From positions 1 to 64,000 of the forward strand of contig JADCJE010000092.1 in NCBI GenBank assembly GCA_020247305.1: DNA of 64,000 bases, written 5' to 3'. The DNA comes from Phycisphaerales bacterium. Its GTDB lineage: Bacteria; Planctomycetota; UBA1135; UBA2386. The notes beneath the pieces were generated by a model. It was not told the origin of the DNA. It searched no databases and saw nothing but the letters and a program-made list of their open reading frames with translations. A program made the position numbers and the translations under genes. The stretch's first letter is position 1; each line of letters begins with the position of its first letter. Shown one piece after another: positions 41,769 to 50,154 of the stretch.

Positions 41769-42706
41769 CGCCGTGCTCCGCGCAGTTCGCGCATGCGGAA
41801 GAAGCGCACCAGCGGGTCGGCGACCGAGCCTTCGGTCGGCACGTCGAGCAGGTCGACGCCGGCGCGCCGGCAGGACTCCAGCAGCCGCTGCCGCTCGGCC
41901 CGCCAGTTGGCCTGCACCGCTGCGCGCACGGCCGCGCTGGCGGTGTCGACGTGCACGGACGCGCCGGTCTCGGGATCGACGAGGTGCAGCAGGCCGGCGG
42001 CCGGCAGCGCCGCGACGTCGCCGGCGGCGCGGTCGAGCCCGGCGGCGAGCGGATCGCGCACGCGCACGGCGATGACGTCGTGGCGCTGCGCCAGCCGGCG
42101 CATCGCGTCGACGGCGTCGGCGCCGAGGAAGTCGCTGACCACGAACACGATCGCGTGCTTGCGCTGCACGCGGCCGGCGAAGTCGATCGCCTGCGCGAGC
42201 CCGGTGCGCGCGCGCGGCTGCGGCGGCTCGCAGGCCTCGCGGATCAGCCGCAGCACGTGGTTGCGGCCCTTCTTGCACGGCACGTAGCGCTCGACCTTGT
42301 CGGTGAACGTCACGAGGCCGGCCTTGTCGTTGTTGCGCGCGGCGGCGAAGGCGACGCAGCCGACGAACAGCGCCGCCGTCGTCGCCGCGGTGCGCCGGCC
42401 GGCGCGCCCAGGCGGCGCCGTGCCGAAGCCCATCGACGACGACACGTCGAGCAGGAACAGCACCGACAGTTCGCGCTCCTCGACGAACTTCTTGACGAAC
42501 GGCCGGCCCTGCCGCGCGGTGACGTTCCAGTCGACCGAGCGCAGGTCGTCGCCCTCGGCGAACTCGCGCACTTCGTCGAACTCGATGCCCGAACCGCGGA
42601 AGACGGAGCTGTAGCCGCCCGCCATCACGTCGGTCACCATGCGGTCGGCGCGCACCTGGATGCGCCGCGCCTCCGCGAGCAGTTCCGGGTCGAGCGCCCG
42701 CGCCAT
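41765..42706 (-). CDS. DUF58 protein
   Basis: 313 residues with a VWA-like fold. FRGSGIEFDEVREFAEGDD and RSVDWNVTARQGRPFVK are the DUF58 signatures, followed by FLLDVSSSMGFG (MIDAS-like DxSxS) and VVSDFLGADAVD. DUF58 proteins are encoded next to MoxR ATPases in almost all phyla and probably are their substrates or partners. The 15-nt gap to moxR and ATGA overlap with the next gene indicate the same operon. The protein is soluble with no signal peptide. Confidence 0.88.
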   Translation of the reverse strand: MARALDPELLAEARRIQVRADRMVTDVMAGGYSSVFRGSGIEFDEVREFAEGDDLRSVDWNVTARQGRPFVKKFVEERELSVLFLLDVSSSMGFGTAPPGRAGRRTAATTAALFVGCVAFAAARNNDKAGLVTFTDKVERYVPCKKGRNHVLRLIREACEPPQPRARTGLAQAIDFAGRVQRKHAIVFVVSDFLGADAVDAMRRLAQRHDVIAVRVRDPLAAGLDRAAGDVAALPAAGLLHLVDPETGASVHVDTASAAVRAAVQANWRAERQRLLESCRRAGVDLLDVPTEGSVADPLVRFFRMRELRGARR

Positions 42707-42721
42707 GGCGATGGTCCCGCC

Positions 42722-43711
42722 TTACGGCACCTTGACCGTGTCGAACACCGTCTTGAGCACCTGCTCGCTGGTGACGCCCTCGGCCTCGGCCTCGTAGGTG
42801 GTCAGCACGCGGTGCCGCAGCACCATCGTGCCGACGGCCTTGACGTCCTGCGGCGTGACGTAGCCGCGGCCTTCGAGGAAGGCGCGGGCGCGCGAGGCCC
42901 GCGCCAGCGCCAGCGACGCGCGCGGCGAGGCGCCGTAGAGGATCAGCGGCTTGAGCTTGGCGAGGCCGACCTGCTCCGGCTCGCGCGTCGCGAACACGAG
43001 GTCGACGATGTAGCCCTTGACCTTGTCGTCGAGGTAGATCGTGTCGAGCAGCGCGCGCATGCGCAGCAGTTCCTGCGGCGTCGTCGCCTGCTTGACCTCG
43101 GCGTGGCTGCCGACGGCGGCCATGCGGTCGATGATGCGCAGTTCTTCCTGCTTGCTCGGGTAGCCGACGATCAGCTTGACCATGAAGCGGTCGACCTGGG
43201 CCTCCGGCAGCGCGTACGTGCCCTCCTGCTCGACCGGGTTCTGCGTCGCCAGCACCAGGAACGGGTCGGGCAGCTTGCGCGTCTCGCCGGCGAGCGTCAC
43301 CTGCCGCTCCTGCATCGCTTCGAGCAGCGCCGACTGCACCTTGGCGGGCGCCCGGTTGATCTCGTCGGCGAGCACGAAGTTGGCGAACACCGGCCCTTCC
43401 TTGACCTGCCACTCGCCGGTCTTCGGGTTGTAGACGTGCGTGCCGACGAGGTCGGCCGGCAACAGGTCGGGCGTGAACTGGATGCGCCGGAACTGCCCGC
43501 CGATGGCCTTGGCGAGCGAGCTGACCGTCAGCGACTTGGCGAGGCCGGGCAGGCCCTCCAGCAGCACGTGGCCGTCGGCGAGCAGCGCGATCATCAGGCC
43601 GTCCAGCAGGGCGTCCTGGCCGACGATCACCGTCTGCAGCGCCGCGCGCACGTTCTGCAGGGTCTTGCTCTCGGACTGGATGCGTTGGGCGATGGCGACG
43701 ACGTCGGTCAT
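42722..43711 (-). CDS. MoxR-family AAA+ ATPase
   Basis: 329 residues. EGLPGLAKSLTVSSLAKAIG holds the Walker A loop (residues 53-60), FVLADEINRAPAKVQSALLE the Walker B, and ATQNPVEQEGTYALPEAQVDRF the sensor 1/Arg-finger region. MoxR ATPases act as chaperones that activate partners such as VWA and DUF58 proteins, several of which follow in the operon. It is the first gene of the cluster. A TATCGT -10 element lies about 35 nt upstream. Confidence 0.92.
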   Translation of the reverse strand: MTDVVAIAQRIQSESKTLQNVRAALQTVIVGQDALLDGLMIALLADGHVLLEGLPGLAKSLTVSSLAKAIGGQFRRIQFTPDLLPADLVGTHVYNPKTGEWQVKEGPVFANFVLADEINRAPAKVQSALLEAMQERQVTLAGETRKLPDPFLVLATQNPVEQEGTYALPEAQVDRFMVKLIVGYPSKQEELRIIDRMAAVGSHAEVKQATTPQELLRMRALLDTIYLDDKVKGYIVDLVFATREPEQVGLAKLKPLILYGASPRASLALARASRARAFLEGRGYVTPQDVKAVGTMVLRHRVLTTYEAEAEGVTSEQVLKTVFDTVKVP

Positions 43712-44045
43712 GCGAAGGGGTTCCGGCCGGACAAAGGGCGCGAGGACGATACCGGCGGGCCAGGACTCCACAAAGTCGGCGGGGCGGATGCGGCGCAGGG
43801 CGGCGAGGCGGCTTGGGGGTCCGACCCGGGCACATGGGTGACACTCGGTGCTGGCCTCGTGGGCCGGATCGGATCCTGTGGCCGGATGCCAAGGATCTTG
43901 ACCGAGCCAGAGATGGCGCGACGGAAGTTCGTCGAAGCTCCCTGTGTCAGCGTAGTTGTCGCCTTGCTCGATCAGGCTGCGGGGTCTCAGACGATGCAAC
44001 GCATCGGCCGCGCGCAGCCTGCCGATGCGCCCATCGCCGGCCGGT
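43712..44045. other. 334-nt intergenic region upstream of moxR
   Basis: This gap holds the moxR promoter near its left end. The middle, about 43825-43850, contains CCGGGCACATGGGTGACACT, similar to terminal sequences I associate with IS481-family elements, and is less GC-rich than its surroundings. A short plus-strand frame from 43886 begins MPRILTEPEMARRKF but fades into the flanking shadow. No gene is supported. Confidence 0.4.
43746..43773 (-). promoter_or_regulatory. Possible moxR/bat operon promoter
   Basis: TTGTGG (43768-43773), a 16-nt spacer and TATCGT (43746-43751) on the minus strand. The leader would be about 28 nt. Confidence 0.45.
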
Positions 44046-44375
44046 TCAGTCGACGAGGAAGATCGTCGCACCGGGTCCCGTGCGGGACCGGTGGGCCTCG
44101 GCGCCGTCGGCGACCTGGTAGCTCATGCCGGGCCGAAGCGTGAACGTGCGGCCGTCCTGCAGCTCGGTCTGCAGTTCGCCGGCGATGCACAGCACGATGT
44201 GGCCCTTCGCGCACCAATGGTCGGCGAGGTAACCGGGGGTGTACTCGACCATGCGCACCCGGATGGCGCCGAACTGGCGCGTGCGCCAATAGGCCATGCC
44301 GGTCTCGCCGGGGTGCTCGGTGCAAGGCACCGTGGACCAATCGGTCGTGCCGAACGGGATGTCGTGCATCTGCAT
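44046..44375 (-). CDS. DHCW-motif cupin protein
   Basis: 109 residues, nearly full length for this family. MHDIPFGTTDWSTVP at the start, ETGMAYWRTRQFGAIRVRMV, then LADHWCAKGHIVLCIAGE with the DHxC-like motif that names the family, and FTLRPGMSYQVADGAEAHRS. A single small cupin barrel of unknown substrate. The start at 44375 lies 4 nt after the stop of the truncated DJ-1 gene; an alternative Met is at 44369. Probably co-transcribed with it. Confidence 0.85.
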   Translation of the reverse strand: MQMHDIPFGTTDWSTVPCTEHPGETGMAYWRTRQFGAIRVRMVEYTPGYLADHWCAKGHIVLCIAGELQTELQDGRTFTLRPGMSYQVADGAEAHRSRTGPGATIFLVD

Positions 44376-44379
44376 GGCG

Positions 44380-44697
44380 TCAGGTTCCTCGGATCGGCTC
44401 GCACCGAACTGCGGCATCGCGCGCGATGGGATCGAAGTGCAACTGCGCCAGCAGCGCCGGGTCGGCGGCGAGTTCGCACGTGCGCACGCCGCTGCCCACG
44501 AGCACGGCGTCGGCCGCGCGGGCATCCGCCAGCGAAGACTGCGCGGGCACGGTGACGCCGTTCATCGACCGCACCGTCGGCGTCGGGCACGCCAGCGTGA
44601 CGCGCCACTCCGGCGCGCGGACGCGGCAGAGCACGGACAAGGCGACCAGCGAATCGAGCTCGTTGAAGCCGTCGAAGGTCAGGATGGCGATGTGCAT
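44380..44697 (-). pseudogene. DJ-1/PfpI-family gene truncated at its C-terminal half
   Basis: 105 residues. IAILTFDGFNELDSLVALSVL and PTPTVRSMNGVTVPA, followed by AVLVGSGVRTCELAAD, are convincing matches to the N-terminal half of a DJ-1/PfpI protein. Relatives are about 190-200 residues long and continue through the nucleophile elbow and a C-terminal half; here the sequence diverges after about residue 90 and stops. The rest is not found in other frames. The cupin gene starts 4 nt further on, so a deletion that joined the two is likely. Confidence 0.6.
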
Positions 44698-45014
44698 GGC
44701 GCGCGGAACGACTGCCGCGAACCGCGCGGCGCGGGCGAGCATAGCGGCGGCGGCGCGTACGACGGGCGCAGCGCGCGCCACCGTGCCCATCGTCGCCTCG
44801 ACGCGGCCGCTGTCCTGACCGCAGCAGAACATGAGCATGCCGTCGTCGCACGCCAGCACGTCCGCACCCCGGTCCGCCAGCTCGCCAACCCCGCCACTGC
44901 AGCGCCTGCCGCATCCACCCACGCCCGCCGTCCTGCGCGCAAACGGTCGGAATCCACGGCCGCCCCGCCACCGCGCGCGCCGCCCGCCGCGACGCGACGC
45001 ACCCACGCCCCCGC
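44698..45014. other. 317-nt region without a recognised gene
   Basis: The frame of the truncated DJ-1 gene stays open upstream through this segment and includes ELADRGADVLACDDGMLMF, which is less GC-biased than typical filler, but no start, family or motif is recognised. I see no promoter or clear terminator. Confidence 0.3.
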
Positions 45015-45626
45015 TCACTCCCGCGCAACCGCGCGCTTCGCGAACCGTTCCCGGATGTTGAGGAACCGCAGCCCTGCCGCCGCTTCCTGCCGCGGGGCGA
45101 ACGCCTGCCAGGCGGCGGCGGTGCGCGCGGCATGGCCGCCGGCGTCCGCGCTGCTGGCCGCGCCGTCGCGCGCTGCGGCGTCGCCGTTGGCCGGGCCGCC
45201 GTCGTTGCTGCCATTGCCGCCGTTGCTGCCCCCCGCGCTCGCACCGCCGCCCCCCGCCGCCATCACCGCCGCGACCACCGCCGCGTCGCTCGCGGTCGCG
45301 GCGATCGCGGCCAGCGGGTCGCCGAGCGACGCGCGCAGGCCGGCATAGCGCTGCACGACGTCGTGCCAGCGCTCGGCCGATGCCTGCAGGCCGACGAGTT
45401 CGCGCAGCGCGAGCGCGTCGGCGAGCGGCACGCCGTGGAGCGCGGCGAGGGCGCGCGCGGCAGGAGCTTCGGCTTCGATGGCGAGGAAGTCCGAACTGCT
45501 GCGCAAGGCAGTGAAGGCGGCGAGGAACGCCGCGGTCACGGCCAGCAGCGGCCGCCACGAGCCCGCGCGCGCAGGCGCCGCGCCGGCGCCAACGCCGACA
45601 CCGACCACGCGGCCCGCCTCGCTCAT
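45015..45626 (-). CDS. Single-span membrane protein partnered with the HEAT protein
   Basis: 203 residues. Cytoplasmic Gly/Ala-rich N-terminus, one membrane span at about residues 24-40 (PLLAVTAAFLAAFTAL), a helical extracytoplasmic part, then a 30-residue Gly/Asn/Ser linker near residues 125-150 and a short helical end (FLNIRERFAKRAV). No family is recognised. It overlaps the HEAT gene (ATGA), so the two are translated together and may form a complex at the membrane. Confidence 0.6.
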   Translation of the reverse strand: MSEAGRVVGVGVGAGAAPARAGSWRPLLAVTAAFLAAFTALRSSSDFLAIEAEAPAARALAALHGVPLADALALRELVGLQASAERWHDVVQRYAGLRASLGDPLAAIAATASDAAVVAAVMAAGGGGASAGGSNGGNGSNDGGPANGDAAARDGAASSADAGGHAARTAAAWQAFAPRQEAAAGLRFLNIRERFAKRAVARE

Positions 45627-48496
45627 CGCCCGGCCTGCGCCGCGCGCGTGCTGTCGAACAGCGCCCGGCAGCGGTTGGCGAGCGCCGTGCGCGCGTCGGT
45701 CGAGGCCGCCAACGCAAACACGCCGAAGTCCTCGCCGGTGACGCTGCGCAGCACCGCCGCGCAGAGCGACCACAGCCGCGGCTCGTTGGCCTCGACGAGC
45801 AGCCGCGCCAGCTCGGGCACCGGCTGCAGGCCCGCGTTCGGGCCGAACTGCTCGGCCGTCAGCGCCGTGGCGTTGCGCGTCGCCGCCAGCGCGTCGAGCA
45901 GCCAGCGCCATTGCGGCAGTTCGCGGTTCTGGCGGTACCAGCGCTCGGCGATGTCGACGCGGTCGGCGCGTTCGACCAGCTCGACGCCGGTCGTCGCCGA
46001 GAACCGCATGGCGGCGTCGCCGCCCAGGCGCGGGCTGCGCATCAGGTCGAGCAGGTACGGCAGCGCCGCCGGATCCTGGTAGTCGCCGAGCAGCAGCACG
46101 AGGTCGTCCTTGATGGCGCGGTCCTGCACGATCTCGACCTGCGCCAGCACCGCTTCGACGACGCGACGCGCCGGTTGCCGCTGCAGGTTGACGCGCGCCA
46201 TCGCGCCGATGTCCTTGCCGTGGCCCACCACGACGAGGTCGGCAAGCACGTGCGGCGCGCGCGGGTCGCGCAGTTCGCCCATGCCGCGCAGCGCCGCCTC
46301 GCGGTCGTCGAGGCCCTTGGCCATCAGCGCGCGCTGCAGCACCGGGAAGGCAAGGTCGCCGCCGACCTTGCCGAGCGCGCGCAGGCACTCCTGGCGCATC
46401 TCCGGGTCGCTGTCGATGGCGGCGATGCGGTCGACGAGCGGCCGCGCCGCGGCGGCGACCTGCAGGTGGCCGCACGCCATCGCCGCGCCGCGCGCGACGT
46501 CGAGGTCGGCGTCGGCGAGCAGTTCGACCAGCCGCGGGGCGGCGCGCTGGTCGCGCACCACCATCACTTCGTCGATGCCGGCGCGCCGGACCACCGGCTT
46601 CGGATCGCTGAGCGCGCTCAGCACCGCCTCGGGGCCGAGCACCGCGAACACCGAGCGCACGGCGGCGCGGCTGCCGCCCTGGCGCGTGGTGGCGACGTCG
46701 ATCGCACGCCGCCAGCAGGCGTCGCCGGGCACGGCGGCCGCGAGTTCGAGCAGGCGCAGGTCGAGTTCGCCGAGTTCGGGCCGCTGCGCCAGCGCGTCGA
46801 GCACGGCGAGGCCGTCGGCCTCGACCAGCAGCTCGCGGCGGTTGGGGTTGCTCAGCAGCAGGTCGACCGCGCGCGCGCGCAGCGGCTCGGACAGGTCGGC
46901 CCACTGCGCGACGACGCGATGCGCGACGCGGCGGCCGCGCGCGACCGGATCGGGGTTGGCTTCGCGCCACGCCCGCTCCGTGCGCCAGAACGGCGCCCGC
47001 TCGGGCTCGGTGCGCGGATCGCGGAACAGCTGCCACGCCTCCTCGTCGAGCCGCTGCTGCACCAGCGTCACCAGCGCGTCGAAGCGCGGATGCGCCTCGG
47101 CCGGCATGGCCGTCTGCGCCCGGCCGCCCGGCACGCGCAGCTCCAGCGAACGCGAGCGCGGCAGCGCCGAGTCGACCTGCATCGCGACGGCGTCGAAGAT
47201 GCCGCCCTGCTGCAGCTCCTGCAGCAGGGCGCCCATCTGCGCCGCGGTCAGCACGATCTCGGTGGCGCCGGGCATCGGCGCTGCGTCGGCGACGCCTTCG
47301 CCGAGCAGGCGCACGTGCCGCTCGCCCTGGCGCCACGACACCGACGCGGTCGCCGCAGCGCGCTCGTCGAGCGCCAGCCGGCTGCGCACGGCGACGAAGG
47401 TCGCCTTCTCGTCCTGCCACCACGCCCGCCACGACCGCTGCTCCGCGCCGCCCAGCAAGCGGCCGGTGGCGCGCTGCAGCCGTTCTTCGCACGGCCGCCG
47501 CAACAGGTCGAGATTGGGCAGGAACTGCTGCGGCTGCACGACGTCGAGCAGCGCTTCGACGCAGGCGGCGTCGGTCGCCGCCGGCGACGGCGCGCCGCGG
47601 TGCAGCAGGTCGGCGACCGCGACGGCGACCAGCGAGCGCGTCAGCAGCTCGGGATCGCGCAGCAGCGGCGTCAGGTTGGCCAGCAGCGCTTCGGGCAGCG
47701 CGGCGGGCCCGTTGGCGGCGGCGAGCTGCGCGAGTGCGAACGCCGCGTAGGCGTGGCCGCGGTCGATGCGCGGGCCCTGCAGCAGGCGCTGCAGCGCCTC
47801 GACGGCGGGCGCGCCCATGCCGACCAGCGCCGTGCACGACGCGCCGGCGAGCGACGGGTCCTTCGACAGCAGTTCGACGAGCCGCGCGGCGGTCTCCGGC
47901 GTCGGCAGCGCGCGCAGCAGGTCGAGGCCTCGCATCTGCAGGTCGAGCGTGGTCTCGCGCGACAGTTCGAGCGCGAACGGCACGTCCGCCGCGGTCAGCA
48001 TCGGCGCGAGCAGTTCGACCGCGTGCCGGCGCACGCCGGCGACACGGCCGCGCAGGCACTCCTGCAGCGCCTTCTTGGCGCCGTCGCCCTTCAGCGCCGC
48101 CATCGTCTCCAGCGCTGCGCGCGTGGCCTCGCCGAGCGGCCGCGTCAGCAGTTGGAACAGGAACTCGTCGGCGACCTCGGGCGTACGCGTGCAGAAGCGC
48201 GCCGCCACGGTGCACAGGCCGCGGAACTCGTTGGCCCGCGCGCTGCGAGCGACGTCCAGCACCAGCTGCTTCATCTGCTCGGGCTCGTACGCGGCGGCCA
48301 TCTCCTGCAGCTTGCTCTCGATGCGCTGGGCGGGTCCCTGCAGGTCGGCGAGGTCGCGACGGAAGCGTTCGACGGAGGTCAGCGGCGGCGCGGTCGCCGG
48401 CGCGGCGGCGGCGGGCTTGCGCGGCGGCAGCACGATGTCGCCGCCGCGCGGAAGCTGCGGCATGGCCAGGAGGAAGACTGCGACGACGAAGCTCAT
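45623..48496 (-). CDS. Large HEAT-repeat exported protein
   Basis: 957 residues. A short N-terminal signal (SFVVAVFLLAMPQLPRGG) precedes a Pro/Ala linker and HEAT-like helical repeats over about residues 60-330 and 540-760 (for example AALETMAALKGDGAKKAL, AGIDEVMVVRDQRAAPRLVELL, CLRALGKVGGDLAFPVLQRA). Between them lies a 200-residue insert with beta-strands (GATEIVLTAAQMGALLQEL, SRSLELRVPGG). It has no enzymatic motif. HEAT arrays bind proteins, so it probably acts as a scaffold in the envelope. The downstream partner overlaps its stop codon. Confidence 0.65.
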   Translation of the reverse strand: MSFVVAVFLLAMPQLPRGGDIVLPPRKPAAAAPATAPPLTSVERFRRDLADLQGPAQRIESKLQEMAAAYEPEQMKQLVLDVARSARANEFRGLCTVAARFCTRTPEVADEFLFQLLTRPLGEATRAALETMAALKGDGAKKALQECLRGRVAGVRRHAVELLAPMLTAADVPFALELSRETTLDLQMRGLDLLRALPTPETAARLVELLSKDPSLAGASCTALVGMGAPAVEALQRLLQGPRIDRGHAYAAFALAQLAAANGPAALPEALLANLTPLLRDPELLTRSLVAVAVADLLHRGAPSPAATDAACVEALLDVVQPQQFLPNLDLLRRPCEERLQRATGRLLGGAEQRSWRAWWQDEKATFVAVRSRLALDERAAATASVSWRQGERHVRLLGEGVADAAPMPGATEIVLTAAQMGALLQELQQGGIFDAVAMQVDSALPRSRSLELRVPGGRAQTAMPAEAHPRFDALVTLVQQRLDEEAWQLFRDPRTEPERAPFWRTERAWREANPDPVARGRRVAHRVVAQWADLSEPLRARAVDLLLSNPNRRELLVEADGLAVLDALAQRPELGELDLRLLELAAAVPGDACWRRAIDVATTRQGGSRAAVRSVFAVLGPEAVLSALSDPKPVVRRAGIDEVMVVRDQRAAPRLVELLADADLDVARGAAMACGHLQVAAAARPLVDRIAAIDSDPEMRQECLRALGKVGGDLAFPVLQRALMAKGLDDREAALRGMGELRDPRAPHVLADLVVVGHGKDIGAMARVNLQRQPARRVVEAVLAQVEIVQDRAIKDDLVLLLGDYQDPAALPYLLDLMRSPRLGGDAAMRFSATTGVELVERADRVDIAERWYRQNRELPQWRWLLDALAATRNATALTAEQFGPNAGLQPVPELARLLVEANEPRLWSLCAAVLRSVTGEDFGVFALAASTDARTALANRCRALFDSTRAAQAGR

Positions 48497-48560
48497 GCGA
48501 TGGACGCCAGGGGTAGGTCCGCGCGGCGCGAGGGGAAGCGGGCGCGCGAACGGGCCGCGG

Positions 48561-48589
48561 ATGATAGCGGCGGACGACGATGCTGTCCC
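48561..48589 (-). promoter_or_regulatory. Possible promoter of the HEAT cassette
   Basis: GGGACA (48584-48589), a 17-nt spacer and TATCAT (48561-48566) on the minus strand; leader about 58 nt. Confidence 0.4.
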
Positions 48590-48837
48590 GCCGCGCCGGG
48601 CAGCGCGCGGGCCGCCGGCACGCGACCGGACCCTGCGCGCACGGCGCGATGCGGCGGGCCGGACGCCACGGCGGCAGCAGATCGTTCGGCGCAGAAGCAG
48701 GAACGTGGACGGCGACGCCGCCGCAGCGTTGCCGCGGCTGGCGGCCGCACAGTGGCCGCCGGCGCGACACGCGGCAGCCCGGCAGAGAAACTGCGCCGCG
48801 TCACGGCTGCACCGCAACCGCCGCCACCGCCGCCGAA

Positions 48838-48866
48838 TTGCGATCGGCGGCGCAGCCTCCTACCGT
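48838..48866 (+). promoter_or_regulatory. Promoter of the TRAM methyltransferase, nearly leaderless
   Basis: TTGCGA (48838-48843), exactly 17 nt, then TACCGT (48861-48866), which ends 10 nt before the ATG at 48877. The expected leader is only about 3 nt. Confidence 0.65.
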
Positions 48867-48876
48867 CCCCGCCCCC

Positions 48877-50154
48877 ATGACGATCCCAGCCGTCGGCGAG
48901 CGCCTCGAAGTCCGCGTCGAACGGTTCGGCTACGGCGGCTTCGCCATCGCGCGGCACGACGGGCTGGCGGTGTTCGTGCCATTCGGGGCGCCGGGGGACC
49001 GCGCCGTCGTCGAGGTGACCGAGGTCGAGAAGACGTTCGTGCGCGCCCGGCTGGTCGAGGTGCTGGAACCCGGCCCCGACCGCGTCGCACCGCGCTGCCG
49101 CCACTACGGCGAGTGCGGCGGCTGCCAACTGCAGCACGTCGACTACCGCGCGCAGGTCGCGGCCAAGGCCGAGATCGTGCGCGACGCGCTGGTGCGCACC
49201 GGCGGCTTCGACTGGCCGCAGCCGGTCGTGGTGCACCACGCCGAGCCATGGGGCTACCGCGTGCGCACGCAGCTCAAGCTCACGGCGACGTCGGGGCTGC
49301 GCGACGACGGCGCGCACGGCCGCCTGCGCAAGCGCGAACGGCCGTCGCCTGAAGAGCGCCGCGCCGCCGCCGCGGCGTCGGCCGGCGGGCCGCCGGTGCT
49401 CGGCTTCCACCGCGCGCTGTCGCACAGCACGCTCGACGTGCACGAATGCCCGGTGCTCGCGCCCGAGTTGGAGAAGGGCCTGCCCGAGGTGCGCAAGGCG
49501 ATCGCGTCGCTGCCGCGCAGCGAGTGGCCGTACCAGGTCGACGGCGCGTGCGGCGTCGGCGGCGCGTCGTGGGCGCCGGACCTGCCGGGCATGCGCAAGG
49601 ACCTCGTCGAGCACGAGGTCGGCGGCTTCCGCTACCTGATCGAGCCGGAGAGCTTCTTCCAGGGCAATCGCCACCTCGTCGGCGAGCTGGTCGCCGGCGC
49701 GATCGGCGACGAGCGCGGCGGGCTGTGCTTCGACCTGTACGCCGGCGTCGGCCTGTTCTCGCTGCCGCTCAGCCGGCGCTTCGGTCGCGTCGTCGCCGTC
49801 GAGGACGAGCGGCGCGCATGCACGCTCGGACGCGTCAACGTCAAGACCAACCGCTGCGACAACGTCACCTACCTGCGCAGCACGACCGAAGGTTTCCTGC
49901 GCGACAACAAGGAGCGGCCGGACCTCGTGCTGATGGACCCGCCGCGCCTGGGCGCCAAGCCGGCGATCCCGCTGCTGCTGCAGCTGCGCGCCAGGCGGAT
50001 GGTCTACGTGTCGTGCGACCCGCAGACGCTGGCGCGCGACCTGCGGCAGCTCGTCGACGGCGGCTACGTGCTGGAGCAGGTCGAGGGCTACGACATGTTC
50101 CCGCAGACGTTCCACGTCGAGGCGGTCGCGCGCCTGCGGCTCGCGAACCCGTGA
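48877..50154 (+). CDS. RlmD/TrmA-type RNA m5U methyltransferase with TRAM domain
   Basis: 425 residues. The N-terminal TRAM-like RNA-binding domain (LEVRVERFGYGGFAIARHDG, VFVPFGAPGDRAVVEV) is followed by CRHYGECGGC for a 4Fe-4S cluster. The SAM domain has FDLYAGVGLFSLPL, VVAVEDERRACT, LMDPPRLGAKP and VYVSCDPQTLARDL with the catalytic Cys. It probably makes m5U in 23S rRNA or tRNA; the exact site cannot be told from sequence. It is a paralogue of the TRAM-less enzyme at 3.3 kb. Its stop overlaps the next start as GTGA. Confidence 0.9.
   Translation: MTIPAVGERLEVRVERFGYGGFAIARHDGLAVFVPFGAPGDRAVVEVTEVEKTFVRARLVEVLEPGPDRVAPRCRHYGECGGCQLQHVDYRAQVAAKAEIVRDALVRTGGFDWPQPVVVHHAEPWGYRVRTQLKLTATSGLRDDGAHGRLRKRERPSPEERRAAAAASAGGPPVLGFHRALSHSTLDVHECPVLAPELEKGLPEVRKAIASLPRSEWPYQVDGACGVGGASWAPDLPGMRKDLVEHEVGGFRYLIEPESFFQGNRHLVGELVAGAIGDERGGLCFDLYAGVGLFSLPLSRRFGRVVAVEDERRACTLGRVNVKTNRCDNVTYLRSTTEGFLRDNKERPDLVLMDPPRLGAKPAIPLLLQLRARRMVYVSCDPQTLARDLRQLVDGGYVLEQVEGYDMFPQTFHVEAVARLRLANP

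Larger units (their letters stand above)
48497..48876. other. 380-nt divergent intergenic region
   Basis: It contains two outward promoters: GGGACA-17-TATCAT on the minus strand at 48561-48589 for the HEAT gene, and TTGCGA-17-TACCGT on the plus strand at 48838-48866 for the RNA methyltransferase. The rest is GC-biased filler without a supported gene or repeat. Confidence 0.5.

Noticed and set aside
43886-43990. Short plus-strand peptide starting MPRILTEPEMARRKF as a transposase start
   Set aside because: It is too short, has no downstream domain, and merges into the antisense frame of other genes.
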